In this document: in pieces, positions 34,621 through 41,123 of the stretch | How positions within the stretch are numbered: the stretch's first letter is position 1 | Layout: every line of letters begins with the position of its first letter | Virus record (IMG/VR): IMGVR_UViG_3300028025_000091 | Coordinates: 62,001-126,000 of that record | DNA: 64,000 bases | Source: a virus | Reading direction: 5' to 3' (one strand) | Program-made: the position numbers and the translations under genes | The notes under the pieces: model-generated | The model's input: only the letters and a program-made list of their open reading frames with translations | Told to the model about the DNA's origin: nothing | The model's database searches: none

Positions 34621-36113
34621 AAAAATACTTGTTTATATTATTTCTCCTGTGTACATTTAATATAAGCGCACAGACGTATAATTATAGTTATACTGATCCT
34701 TGTACTGGAAATTTAAAAACAATAATAGTTCCAATAAACGGTAATGTTACTGTTTCTTATTACGGTGAATTAGGATCATTTAATGCAAATGATTTTACAA
34801 ACGGAAATTTTGAGTCGTGGGCAAGTGGAATTTTTAACCAATATGGTCAAGATTCTCCATGTTCTCAAATTGTGGGGTTAGGAACTGCGGTTAATGTGAC
34901 ACAAAGTACAACTTTAAATGTTATGGGAATTTTAAATTCCCTATCAACAATAGCAAGTTTAACAGGTGGAGCAACAAATGTTTTAGGAGGAGCAGTTGGA
35001 TCAGTATCCAATTCTTCCGGAGATGGAGAAAGTAATAGTAACAATAACAAAAATAACAATGGAAACAATAATCCCAGTAATAATCCTAGTAACCCTAGTG
35101 GGGGTGGGAGTAGCATCCCTAATCAGCCTAATCAAAACCCACAAACTCAAAGTGGAGGAACACAAGAAGGAACAGGAACAAGCAGTAGCGAAACTAGTTC
35201 AAACCCTGAAGGAAGCGGGAGTACCGGTTCTACCTCATCCCCTGAAGGAGGAGGAAGTGAAGGAACAACCACAAGTGGTGAAAATGGAGGAACCAGTAGC
35301 GACCCAGGTAGTGGAAGCACCAGTAGTACTTCAGGAAACGGTAACGGTGGGCAAACCAGTCCGAACCAAGAAGGCTCGCAAACCACGTCCGAAAAAACAG
35401 AAGGCAAAACAAATATAACTGCCGGAGCTTCAACAACAGCTAAATCAACTCCAACCTCTAAAGAGGGAGGAAAACCAAGTGTAGTCGCGTCAAGCGACTT
35501 TGTTGGTTTTAACTTTAGAAACTCAGATGTTAAGACTGGATTAAAAGCAACAGGTGGTTATACAGCCATGAAATGGGATGGGAAACGTAGTTGGGGCGCA
35601 TTAGCCGATTATACTTCAGCTTTAAAAGGCCCAAACATTACATGCTTTTATGCTTGGATGAGACCAAAATCAGTAATTTTACTTTCAGGCACTGCAACTA
35701 TTGGATTTGAAGGAAATAAATCCTTATATGGCACTCTAGCATTTGGACAAATGTTCAAATTTAAAAAAGCACCTACCCTTAAAGTAGTTTATATGGCCAC
35801 AGCATCATACGGTCAAGTTTATAGAGTATCATTTTTGGGTACAGCAGTAATTGGTGGTGTAATGTATGATGTTAAAGTGGGTAAACGCATAGATATTAAA
35901 TTAATGAATTTGATGGTTTATGCTCCATATGTTTCATATTATAATGATGTTTTATTAAAGTCACCCTATGTAATGCTTCCTAGCATTGGAACAAACATAG
36001 GTATAACCAAGAAATTTAAATTTAACATAAACGCAGGAGGTGCTTGGGATTTAAAAACCGCAGCTCTAAACTATACAGTAACATGTGGTACAAGAATATT
36101 GGTAGGACAATAA
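34617..36113 (+). CDS. Secreted protein with low-complexity linker and putative outer-membrane beta-barrel domain
   Basis: 498 aa starting at TTG 34617, which overlaps the TGA of the CsgG-like gene (TTGA). No nearby ATG would keep the signal peptide MKKYLFILFLLCTFNISAQ. Residues about 20-135 contain a Cys-containing domain (YTDPCTGNLKTI.., DSPCSQIVG). Then follows ~150 residues of Asn/Gly/Ser/Thr repeats (about 137-285). The C-terminal ~205 residues consist of alternating amphipathic strands (DVKTGLKATGGYTAMKWDG, SVILLSGTATIGFEG, GQVYRVSFLGTAVIGGV) ending in an aliphatic strand, as in 8- to 12-stranded OMPs. The gene could be a surface adhesin or a component working with the CsgG-like pore. 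No curli repeat is seen. Confidence 0.6.
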   Translation: MKKYLFILFLLCTFNISAQTYNYSYTDPCTGNLKTIIVPINGNVTVSYYGELGSFNANDFTNGNFESWASGIFNQYGQDSPCSQIVGLGTAVNVTQSTTLNVMGILNSLSTIASLTGGATNVLGGAVGSVSNSSGDGESNSNNNKNNNGNNNPSNNPSNPSGGGSSIPNQPNQNPQTQSGGTQEGTGTSSSETSSNPEGSGSTGSTSSPEGGGSEGTTTSGENGGTSSDPGSGSTSSTSGNGNGGQTSPNQEGSQTTSEKTEGKTNITAGASTTAKSTPTSKEGGKPSVVASSDFVGFNFRNSDVKTGLKATGGYTAMKWDGKRSWGALADYTSALKGPNITCFYAWMRPKSVILLSGTATIGFEGNKSLYGTLAFGQMFKFKKAPTLKVVYMATASYGQVYRVSFLGTAVIGGVMYDVKVGKRIDIKLMNLMVYAPYVSYYNDVLLKSPYVMLPSIGTNIGITKKFKFNINAGGAWDLKTAALNYTVTCGTRILVGQ

Positions 36114-37081
36114 CATTACTCGTATTATTTTCATGTAACTTGTTTTCCCAAACATTTACATATTCCGGTTACATCAGAAATGCTGATGGTACTGGAGCTG
36201 TAAATGTACCTGTTAAATTATACAAACGTACTACTCCGACATTAACTGGCTTTACATCTCAACAAAACTATAACGGACATTCATATTATCGCTCAACTGG
36301 AAATGCTTTTTGGACAGATGCAAGAACTGCTTGTTCAAACATGGGTGGTTATCTAGTAACTGTAACTTCAGCTGCTGAAAATAATTTTATATTCGGCTTA
36401 TGGCCTTCTGGTTGGATTGGTTTAACAGATGAGGTAAACGAAGGTGTGTGGAGATGGGTAACTGGAGAAGCTTACTCATATTCTTCATGGAACCCAGGCG
36501 AACCAAATAATGCGGGTAATGAAGATTATATTCAATTTGTTGGTGGGGGTAAATGGAATGATTTACCTAACAATCAATCATTACCTTATGTTATCGAATT
36601 TGATTATATTGTCACATATACTGCTTGGACAGTACAACAAACCGTTTATACAAATTCTTTAGGATATTATTCATTTTCCCAACCAACAAACCCTTCAGTT
36701 GAATGGTATATACAATTAGATGCTCCTACACCAGTAACATCTCACACTATAACAGATATTAGAGGTGTAACAGATAATATACTAGGCAATACAGTGCGAA
36801 AAAGCATACATTGGATACAATATGATACAAACAACGATGGAAAAATAAGCGTTTCAGATGCAATATATATCAATAGAAAACAAAACTTATTAGCAACATT
36901 CCCCTATACATCTAGAATATTTACTCCAACACAATATACCTCTTTAACAACGGGTACAACTGATTTACGCTCAACTATACCAGGTGTAAGTTCAATTACA
37001 ATTAACACTCCTGTAAGTGGTACCACAACAGGAAATTATTATTTAATCGCTCCTGGGTATAAGGGGCAAGTAACTTATTGA
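36083..37081 (+). CDS. Secreted C-type lectin protein with dockerin-like repeat
   Basis: 332 aa from ATG 36083, overlapping the previous gene by 31 nt. Signal sequence MWYKNIGRTITLLVLFSCNLFSQ. A beta-sandwich domain (YSGYIRNADGTGAVNVPVKLY) is interrupted at about residue 55 by a C-type lectin domain (about 62-175). The lectin carries NGHSYYRS, WTDARTAC, WIGLTDEVNEGVWRW, the EPN motif (140-142) and WND (158-160), the Ca2+- and sugar-binding signatures of mannose/GlcNAc-type lectins. The sandwich resumes at TAWTVQQTVYT, followed by dockerin-like YDTNNDGKISVSDAIYINRK. The flanking parts match the middle of the T9SS type A protein at 31667. No T9SS sorting domain is present. Likely sugar-binding surface or virion-associated protein. 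Confidence 0.8.
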   Translation: MWYKNIGRTITLLVLFSCNLFSQTFTYSGYIRNADGTGAVNVPVKLYKRTTPTLTGFTSQQNYNGHSYYRSTGNAFWTDARTACSNMGGYLVTVTSAAENNFIFGLWPSGWIGLTDEVNEGVWRWVTGEAYSYSSWNPGEPNNAGNEDYIQFVGGGKWNDLPNNQSLPYVIEFDYIVTYTAWTVQQTVYTNSLGYYSFSQPTNPSVEWYIQLDAPTPVTSHTITDIRGVTDNILGNTVRKSIHWIQYDTNNDGKISVSDAIYINRKQNLLATFPYTSRIFTPTQYTSLTTGTTDLRSTIPGVSSITINTPVSGTTTGNYYLIAPGYKGQVTY

Positions 37082-37082
37082 C

Positions 37083-37532
37083 ATGAAACAGCTATTTTTA
37101 TCGTTATTTTTATTCCCGTTTATGCTAGTTGCACAACAATGTGTTTATGTAGATACAGTGTTTGTAACCGCAAAAGTAAGAGAATTAGGCACACGTGATA
37201 TTCGTTTTGGTATCAAACAAATTGCTGAAGATGCATTATCTGAAAAATATTGTTTGGATGAAACCGGTTTACCTATTAAAATTGAAATATACTATTTTGG
37301 TATTCCAAAAAATACCATTCGAGTGATGGGGGTAGAACGTTCAAACGTAATCACTCAAGTTGGAGTACGTTTACACTACAATAACTGTAAATATGAAGGT
37401 ATAGGCGAATCCGAAACCGAAATTACAGCAGTTTTAATCGAGGTAAAAGAAGGTACAATCCCATTTGAAAAAATGACTGTATCTAATTCCTTAAAAAAAG
37501 CCATAAATGAAGCAGTTAGTAAAATGCCTTAG
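37083..37532 (+). CDS. Secreted small protein of the exported cassette, unknown
   Basis: 149 aa. Signal peptide MKQLFLSLFLFPFMLVAQQ, starting 1 nt after the lectin stop. The mature part has alternating strands and helices (VTAKVRELGTRDIRFGIKQIAEDAL, PIKIEIYYFGI, NVITQVGVRLHYNNCKYEGIGESET) and a helix near the end (NSLKKAINEAVSKM). The strand-strand-helix finish resembles the C-terminal half of the CsgG-like protein upstream, so a partner or distant relative is conceivable. Not recognised as CsgE or CsgF. Confidence 0.6.
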   Translation: MKQLFLSLFLFPFMLVAQQCVYVDTVFVTAKVRELGTRDIRFGIKQIAEDALSEKYCLDETGLPIKIEIYYFGIPKNTIRVMGVERSNVITQVGVRLHYNNCKYEGIGESETEITAVLIEVKEGTIPFEKMTVSNSLKKAINEAVSKMP

Positions 37533-37959
37533 TATATTCTTCCCACTTATACTTTCAGCTCAAATTAAAATAGATGATGTTGGAGATGGATGGAAAAATA
37601 AAGTTGAACAAGCAATAGAGGTTGTAAAACAATACGATTCGGAAAAGTATACTTTACTTACAGAAAATTGTAACCATATCAGCTATTCTCTTTTACCTTT
37701 TTCTACTACCGAAAGTAAAAATACAATCTTAATTTCTCAAAAAGAAATTTTAAAAGGAAATGTAAACGATATAGCTGCTATTTTAGTTCATGAATCTTTA
37801 CATTTATATTTTTTAAAAAACAACATAATCCTCCCCGAAAATGAGGAAGAAATATTGTGTTACACGTATGAGCTTGAATTGCTTTTTAAAATACCTGATG
37901 TAGAACCGTGGTTAATAGACCATGCAAAAAAACAAATTGAATTTTATACAAACCCTTAA
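37507..37959 (+). CDS. Secreted HExxH metalloprotease-like protein
   Basis: 150 aa from ATG 37507, overlapping the previous gene by 26 nt. Signal peptide MKQLVKCLSIFFPLILSAQ. A short zincin-like core follows: ILVHESLHLYF with H95-E96-x-x-H99, and a downstream Glu-rich NEEEILCYTYELEL helix that could give the third ligand. The mature part is only ~130 residues, smaller than most secreted metalloproteases, and has no pro-domain. It ends the exported-protein cassette directly before the late element of the lysis genes. Could process cassette proteins or envelope proteins. Catalysis is inferred from motif only. Confidence 0.6.
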   Translation: MKQLVKCLSIFFPLILSAQIKIDDVGDGWKNKVEQAIEVVKQYDSEKYTLLTENCNHISYSLLPFSTTESKNTILISQKEILKGNVNDIAAILVHESLHLYFLKNNIILPENEEEILCYTYELELLFKIPDVEPWLIDHAKKQIEFYTNP

Positions 37960-37972
37960 TATTTATAAACAA
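37959..37972 (+). promoter_or_regulatory. Candidate late promoter element (ATATTTATAAACAA)
   Basis: Same ACAA-type variant as before 11648. It overlaps the stop of the metalloprotease-like gene and lies 10 nt before ATG 37983, separating the lysis genes from the exported cassette. Confidence 0.45.
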
Positions 37973-37982
37973 AAGAACGCTT

Positions 37983-38231
37983 ATGAAAAAATTTTTTAAT
38001 CAATTGTTTGACGACAATAACTCAATCAACGAAAAAGCAGTAGTTGGTTTTATTGCATTTATTATGCTTTGCATATCATTAGCAGTAGATTTAATTACTG
38101 GAGCATGGGGTAAAGAATTATTAATTAACAAATTCATTTTTGATGGATTTATGGTAATTGTATTAGGGTCATTCGGAATTGCTTCCGTTGACAAGTGGAT
38201 TAACAAGAAAAAAGATAAAGACGAAGAGTAA
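37983..38231 (+). CDS. Holin-like membrane protein
   Basis: 82 aa with two hydrophobic segments: AVVGFIAFIMLCISLAVDLI (about 19-38) and FDGFMVIVLGSFGIASV (about 53-69). The N-terminus is charged and short and the C-terminus is strongly basic/acidic (KWINKKKDKDEE). Two-pass size and adjacency to the GH19 endolysin (ATG overlaps by 1 nt) fit a class II-type holin. No specific family is confirmed. Confidence 0.72.
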   Translation: MKKFFNQLFDDNNSINEKAVVGFIAFIMLCISLAVDLITGAWGKELLINKFIFDGFMVIVLGSFGIASVDKWINKKKDKDEE

Positions 38232-38842
38232 TGAGTTTAAAAAGTTTACAAGAAAAGATCGGAGTTACCGCGGATGGTGCTTTTGGTCCCGGAACGTTGA
38301 AAGCCGCAATGGCATTTTACAAACTAACCCCAGTACGTGCAGCACATTTCTTTGCACAAACAGCACATGAAACTGGTGAGTATAAATTGTTTAGTGAAAA
38401 CCTAAACTATTCAGCAGCAGGTTTGCAAGGTACTTTTGGAAAATATTTTCCTGGTACACTAGAAGAATCTTACGCTCGTAACCCTGAAAAAATTGCTAAC
38501 AGAGTTTATGCAGATAGAATGGGTAACGGAAACGAAGCTTCAGGTGACGGATGGAAATACAGAGGTCGTGGTGCATTACAATTAACTGGAAAAGCTAATT
38601 ATAAAGCATTTGCTGATTATTTGAAAAAACCTGAAATTATGGAAACACCTGATTTAGTAGCATCAACATATGCTTTTGAATCAGCAATGTTCTTCTTTGA
38701 CAAAAACAAATTATGGTCAATTTGTGATCAAGGTGTGAATGAAGCAGCTATTTTGGCTTTAACAAAACGCATCAATGGTGGAACAAATGGTTTAGACCAT
38801 AGAAAATTATTAACTAACAAATATTACGGATACGTAAAATAA
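38231..38842 (+). CDS. Endolysin, GH19 chitinase-type glycoside hydrolase
   Basis: 203 aa. The first ~30 residues look like part of a peptidoglycan-binding unit (LQEKIGVTADGAFGPGTLKA). The rest is a GH19 lysozyme-like domain: AAHFFAQTAHETGEYKLFSE with E47 as the likely acid, NRVYADRMGNG, GWKYRGRGALQLTGKANY (the conserved FRGRGxxQxTG core) and a final RINGGTNGLDHR. It hydrolyses the glycan of peptidoglycan at lysis. No signal peptide, so it depends on the holin. Starts within the last base of the holin stop. Confidence 0.9.
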   Translation: MSLKSLQEKIGVTADGAFGPGTLKAAMAFYKLTPVRAAHFFAQTAHETGEYKLFSENLNYSAAGLQGTFGKYFPGTLEESYARNPEKIANRVYADRMGNGNEASGDGWKYRGRGALQLTGKANYKAFADYLKKPEIMETPDLVASTYAFESAMFFFDKNKLWSICDQGVNEAAILALTKRINGGTNGLDHRKLLTNKYYGYVK

Positions 38843-38847
38843 GAATT

Positions 38848-39315
38848 ATGCAATTAAGTGAACATTTAGCATTAGCAGAAGTTACAAAAAGTGACACTGC
38901 AAAACGTAAAGGAATTTCAAACATGCCTACTGAAGCGCATTTAGCAAATTTCAAATTATTGGCAGAAAATATTTTTGAACCAATCAGAGTTCATTTTGGA
39001 GTCCCAATCCATTTATCTTCAGGATACCGCTCAGCTGAATTAAATAAAGCTGTTGGTGGTGCTCTTTCTTCCCAACATTGTAGTGGTGAAGCAATTGATA
39101 TTGATATGGATGGACGTCCTGGTGGAGTTACCAATAAAATGGTGTTTGATTATATCAAAGATAATTTAAATTTTGATCAATTAATTTGGGAATTTGGAAC
39201 ATCTACAGCTCCAGATTGGGTACACGTTTCTTATGAATCAACAGGTAAACAAAGAAAGCAAATCCTTAAAGCAGTTCGCAAAGGTAGTGCTACATCTTAT
39301 GTACCATATAAATAA
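38848..39315 (+). CDS. Peptidase M15-type D-Ala-D-Ala carboxypeptidase / endolysin
   Basis: 155 aa. Zinc-binding set: H77 and D84 in SSQHCSGEAIDID (SxHxxGxAxD) and H126 in WVHVSY, with E115 in LIWEFG as the catalytic Glu position. The N-terminal helix pair (LNKAVGGALS; LSSGYRSAELN) is the M15_3 signature. It trims peptide stems or cross-links in peptidoglycan, complementing the GH19 enzyme. The full length matches phage M15 proteins. It follows the endolysin by 5 nt. Confidence 0.88.
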   Translation: MQLSEHLALAEVTKSDTAKRKGISNMPTEAHLANFKLLAENIFEPIRVHFGVPIHLSSGYRSAELNKAVGGALSSQHCSGEAIDIDMDGRPGGVTNKMVFDYIKDNLNFDQLIWEFGTSTAPDWVHVSYESTGKQRKQILKAVRKGSATSYVPYK

Positions 39316-39333
39316 ACCATAAATTAAATTAAC

Positions 39334-39498
39334 ATGAAAAAAGAGCAAGTTTTAGGAATTATCCGTCACTCCTTAACATTTATTGGAGGTATCCTTTTAA
39401 TGAAAGGATTGATTGACGAAGCTACTTGGACTGAAATCTCAGGAAGTGCTTTAACATTAGTTGGTACTGTTTGGTCAGTAGTAGATAAAAACAAGTAA
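39334..39498 (+). CDS. Small two-segment membrane protein, holin-like (Pam3 gp28 type)
   Basis: 54 aa, ATG at 39334, TAA at 39496-39498. MKKEQVLGIIRHSLTFIGGILLM is followed by a short turn (KGLIDEATW) and TEISGSALTLVGTVWSVV, then DKNK. The RH-x-LTF-x-GG-x-L-x-x-KG-x-(I/L)DE pattern and size match small putative holins of the Pam3_gp28 class. It is the last gene before the lysis terminator. Either this or the 82-aa protein is the main holin; the other may be an antiholin or pinholin partner. Confidence 0.68.
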   Translation: MKKEQVLGIIRHSLTFIGGILLMKGLIDEATWTEISGSALTLVGTVWSVVDKNK

Positions 39499-39517
39499 TT
39501 AAATTATTTAAAAATTT

Positions 39518-39545
39518 AGAGCCCCAATTAGGGGCTCTTTTTTTC
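39518..39545 (+). terminator. Strong rho-independent terminator after the lysis genes
   Basis: Perfect inverted repeat AGAGCCCC / GGGGCTCT (39518-39525, 39531-39538) with loop AATTA, followed by about eight T residues. It closes the lysis module before the fibre genes. Confidence 0.92.
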
Positions 39546-39560
39546 CTTATATACTTTTCA

Positions 39561-39574
39561 ATATTTATCACCCG
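39561..39574 (+). promoter_or_regulatory. Candidate late promoter element (ATATTTATCACC variant)
   Basis: The core ATATTTAT is kept but the 3' part is CACCC. It lies 2-3 nt before ATG 39577 of the first fibre gene, directly after the terminator. Weaker than the full matches. Confidence 0.35.
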
Positions 39575-39576
39575 AC

Positions 39577-39942
39577 ATGGAGAAGTTTTTAAATAATCAA
39601 CAAATACCCTTAACACAAGTTATAGACCCTAATACAGGTCAGGTATATTATGCTCCCCAAAATGTTGTATATGACGATAAAAATGATTCGGGTCCTACAA
39701 CACTTAAAGATGTAATAGTTGACAGTGCAACTTCTGCTTCATATGCTTTAACAGCTTCATATGCATTAAATGGAGGAAGTGGAGGAAGTGCAGATACTGG
39801 TTCTTTATTAATTACTGCTTCATTTTTAGACCCAAATTTAACATTTGAAAAAGGTGATAAAAGTACATTTAATGTAAATATATCTTCTTTAACAGTTACA
39901 AATGCAGCTACGGCATCATATATAAATGGAGGAACTTTTTAA
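39577..39942 (+). CDS. Short fibre-like protein with ASYA repeats, first of the appendage block
   Basis: 121 aa. The N-terminus (PLTQVIDPNTGQVYYAPQNVV) is a short head. Two ASYA-type units follow near residues 50-62 (SATSASYALTASYALNGG), then a beta-rich part and a C-terminal ASYINGGTF. The ASYA units and the GGTF end recur in the downstream proteins, which suggests joined or coaxially stacked fibre parts. Its TAA overlaps the next ATG. No sugar-binding motif is seen. Confidence 0.65.
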   Translation: MEKFLNNQQIPLTQVIDPNTGQVYYAPQNVVYDDKNDSGPTTLKDVIVDSATSASYALTASYALNGGSGGSADTGSLLITASFLDPNLTFEKGDKSTFNVNISSLTVTNAATASYINGGTF

Positions 39943-40292
39943 TGTCAACTAGAATACCTTTTCAATGGAATACTGCCAACTTCAATTGGGATGCAACAAA
40001 CCCAACTGATGGAAAAACATATCCACCAAATGAAATAGTTATTGGAACTAATTTGTGGGATGATTGCGCTTTAATTATAGAAATAATTGAAGCAATGCGA
40101 GGAGGAAAATCTCCTGATGAATACTTTAACCAAAAACCTGAAAAGAAAAAACAATTTATTAAACTTCTTTGCCAAGTTCAGGGAAAAGAATACAAAGAAA
40201 CTAAAGAGGTACATAAGACCAAAATATTTATATCAGACATAAAACTAGTAGCTAAAGAAGTACTAGGAGTAGACGTAAAAATAGACAGATAA
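39942..40292 (+). CDS. Small protein of the appendage block, unknown
   Basis: 116 aa. The N-terminus (FQWNTANFNWDATNPTDGKTYPPNEI) is Trp/Asn-rich, and the C-terminal half is a basic helical region (EIIEAMRGGKSPDEYFNQKPEKKKQF..LIKLLCQ). The terminal ~45 residues are mostly Lys/Glu/Val. No known family. Stop-start overlap with both neighbours places it in the fibre operon. Could be an assembly or connector protein. Confidence 0.6.
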   Translation: MSTRIPFQWNTANFNWDATNPTDGKTYPPNEIVIGTNLWDDCALIIEIIEAMRGGKSPDEYFNQKPEKKKQFIKLLCQVQGKEYKETKEVHKTKIFISDIKLVAKEVLGVDVKIDR

Positions 40293-40837
40293 TGTATACA
40301 TTATACACAGACAAACAGGAATTATTTGAATGTTCCATTTCACTAGAGGGCGCTTCTGTTAAAAACAGCCAAGCTCGTTTAATAGTTGAATCAGATAATT
40401 TAAATCTTTTATTTAAAGGAACCATCGATTCTAGCGGTAAATGTACCGTTCCTATTAAGAAATTAAAAAATCTTTTAGAAGAATCAACAAAAGGTAAAAT
40501 AAGACTTGAAGTTATAGCAGACGATACGTATTTTACACCTTGGGAATCAGATTTCGAGGTAGAAACTGCTAAAAAATTAACCGTAGAAGTGAAATCTCAA
40601 TCAAATAAAACAACAATAGCGGAAGTTAAGACCGGAGTTACTGTAAAAAATATTAAGGTTGGAGATCACGTTGAAAACTTGTCAAAAATGCTTGTAAAAG
40701 AAAATATTAACGTACACAATATTGGTAAACATAGAGCCAAATTGAATAACGTTATAGCTTCTTACTTAAAAACAAACAAAATAAGCGATGGTGAAAAAGG
40801 CAGAATAATCGAAGGAATTATTCAAACACTAATCTAA
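40292..40837 (+). CDS. Beta-sandwich plus helical protein of the appendage block, unknown
   Basis: 181 aa. Residues about 1-95 form a beta-sandwich-like pattern (ELFECSISLEGASVKNSQARLIVE, KGTIDSSGKCTVPIKKLK, KIRLEVIADDTYFTPWESDFEVE). A Lys/Thr-rich linker follows, and the C-terminal ~60 residues are helical (VENLSKMLVKENI, DGEKGRIIEGIIQTLI). Overlaps the previous gene's TAA by 1 nt. A capsid- or fibre-associated accessory role is possible; no family recognised. Confidence 0.6.
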   Translation: MYTLYTDKQELFECSISLEGASVKNSQARLIVESDNLNLLFKGTIDSSGKCTVPIKKLKNLLEESTKGKIRLEVIADDTYFTPWESDFEVETAKKLTVEVKSQSNKTTIAEVKTGVTVKNIKVGDHVENLSKMLVKENINVHNIGKHRAKLNNVIASYLKTNKISDGEKGRIIEGIIQTLI

Positions 40838-40845
40838 AATAAGTT

Positions 40846-41109
40846 ATGGCTGGACCTTTTGATTTAACGGGCCAAAATATAGAGACAACATATCAGAGGG
40901 TTCTACAAACTGATGGAGTTAACATATATGATGGTACAGGATCACTTTTTGTGGTCTCGGGGTCTGGAGGCAACATCAATACCAGTTCATTTGCAACTAC
41001 GGGTTCAAACATTTTTATAGGAAACCAAACAGTAACAGGAAGCATTTCGGTAACAAATTCCGTGACTGCTTCCTACTTTGTTGGTACAATCGATGGAGGT
41101 ACATTTTAA
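40846..41109 (+). CDS. Short fibre-like protein with ASYF/GGTF end
   Basis: 87 aa. Start context AAAATAAGTT-ATG. Polar beta-strands (DGVNIYDGTGSLFVVSGSGG) lead to NSVTASYFVGTIDGGTF, the same C-terminal GGTF signature as the protein at 39577 and an ASY unit like those downstream. It looks like a compact fibre element between two longer ones. Function beyond appendage role unknown. Confidence 0.6.
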   Translation: MAGPFDLTGQNIETTYQRVLQTDGVNIYDGTGSLFVVSGSGGNINTSSFATTGSNIFIGNQTVTGSISVTNSVTASYFVGTIDGGTF

Positions 41110-41110
41110 A

Positions 41111-41123
41111 ATATTTATAATTA
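41111..41123 (+). promoter_or_regulatory. Late-type element adjoining the giant fibre gene (ATATTTATAATTA)
   Basis: ATATTTATAATTA ends at the nucleotide before ATG 41124. If it is a promoter core, the transcript would start at or inside the gene. This placement argues that the element may sometimes act with translation or that the true start is downstream. Confidence 0.35.

Noticed and set aside
36083-37081. Diversity-generating retroelement acting on the C-type lectin
   Set aside because: No reverse transcriptase, template repeat or adenine-biased codon block was found in the window.
37083-37532. CsgE or CsgF identity for the small secreted protein
   Set aside because: Size is close, but none of the conserved CsgE or CsgF residues could be placed.
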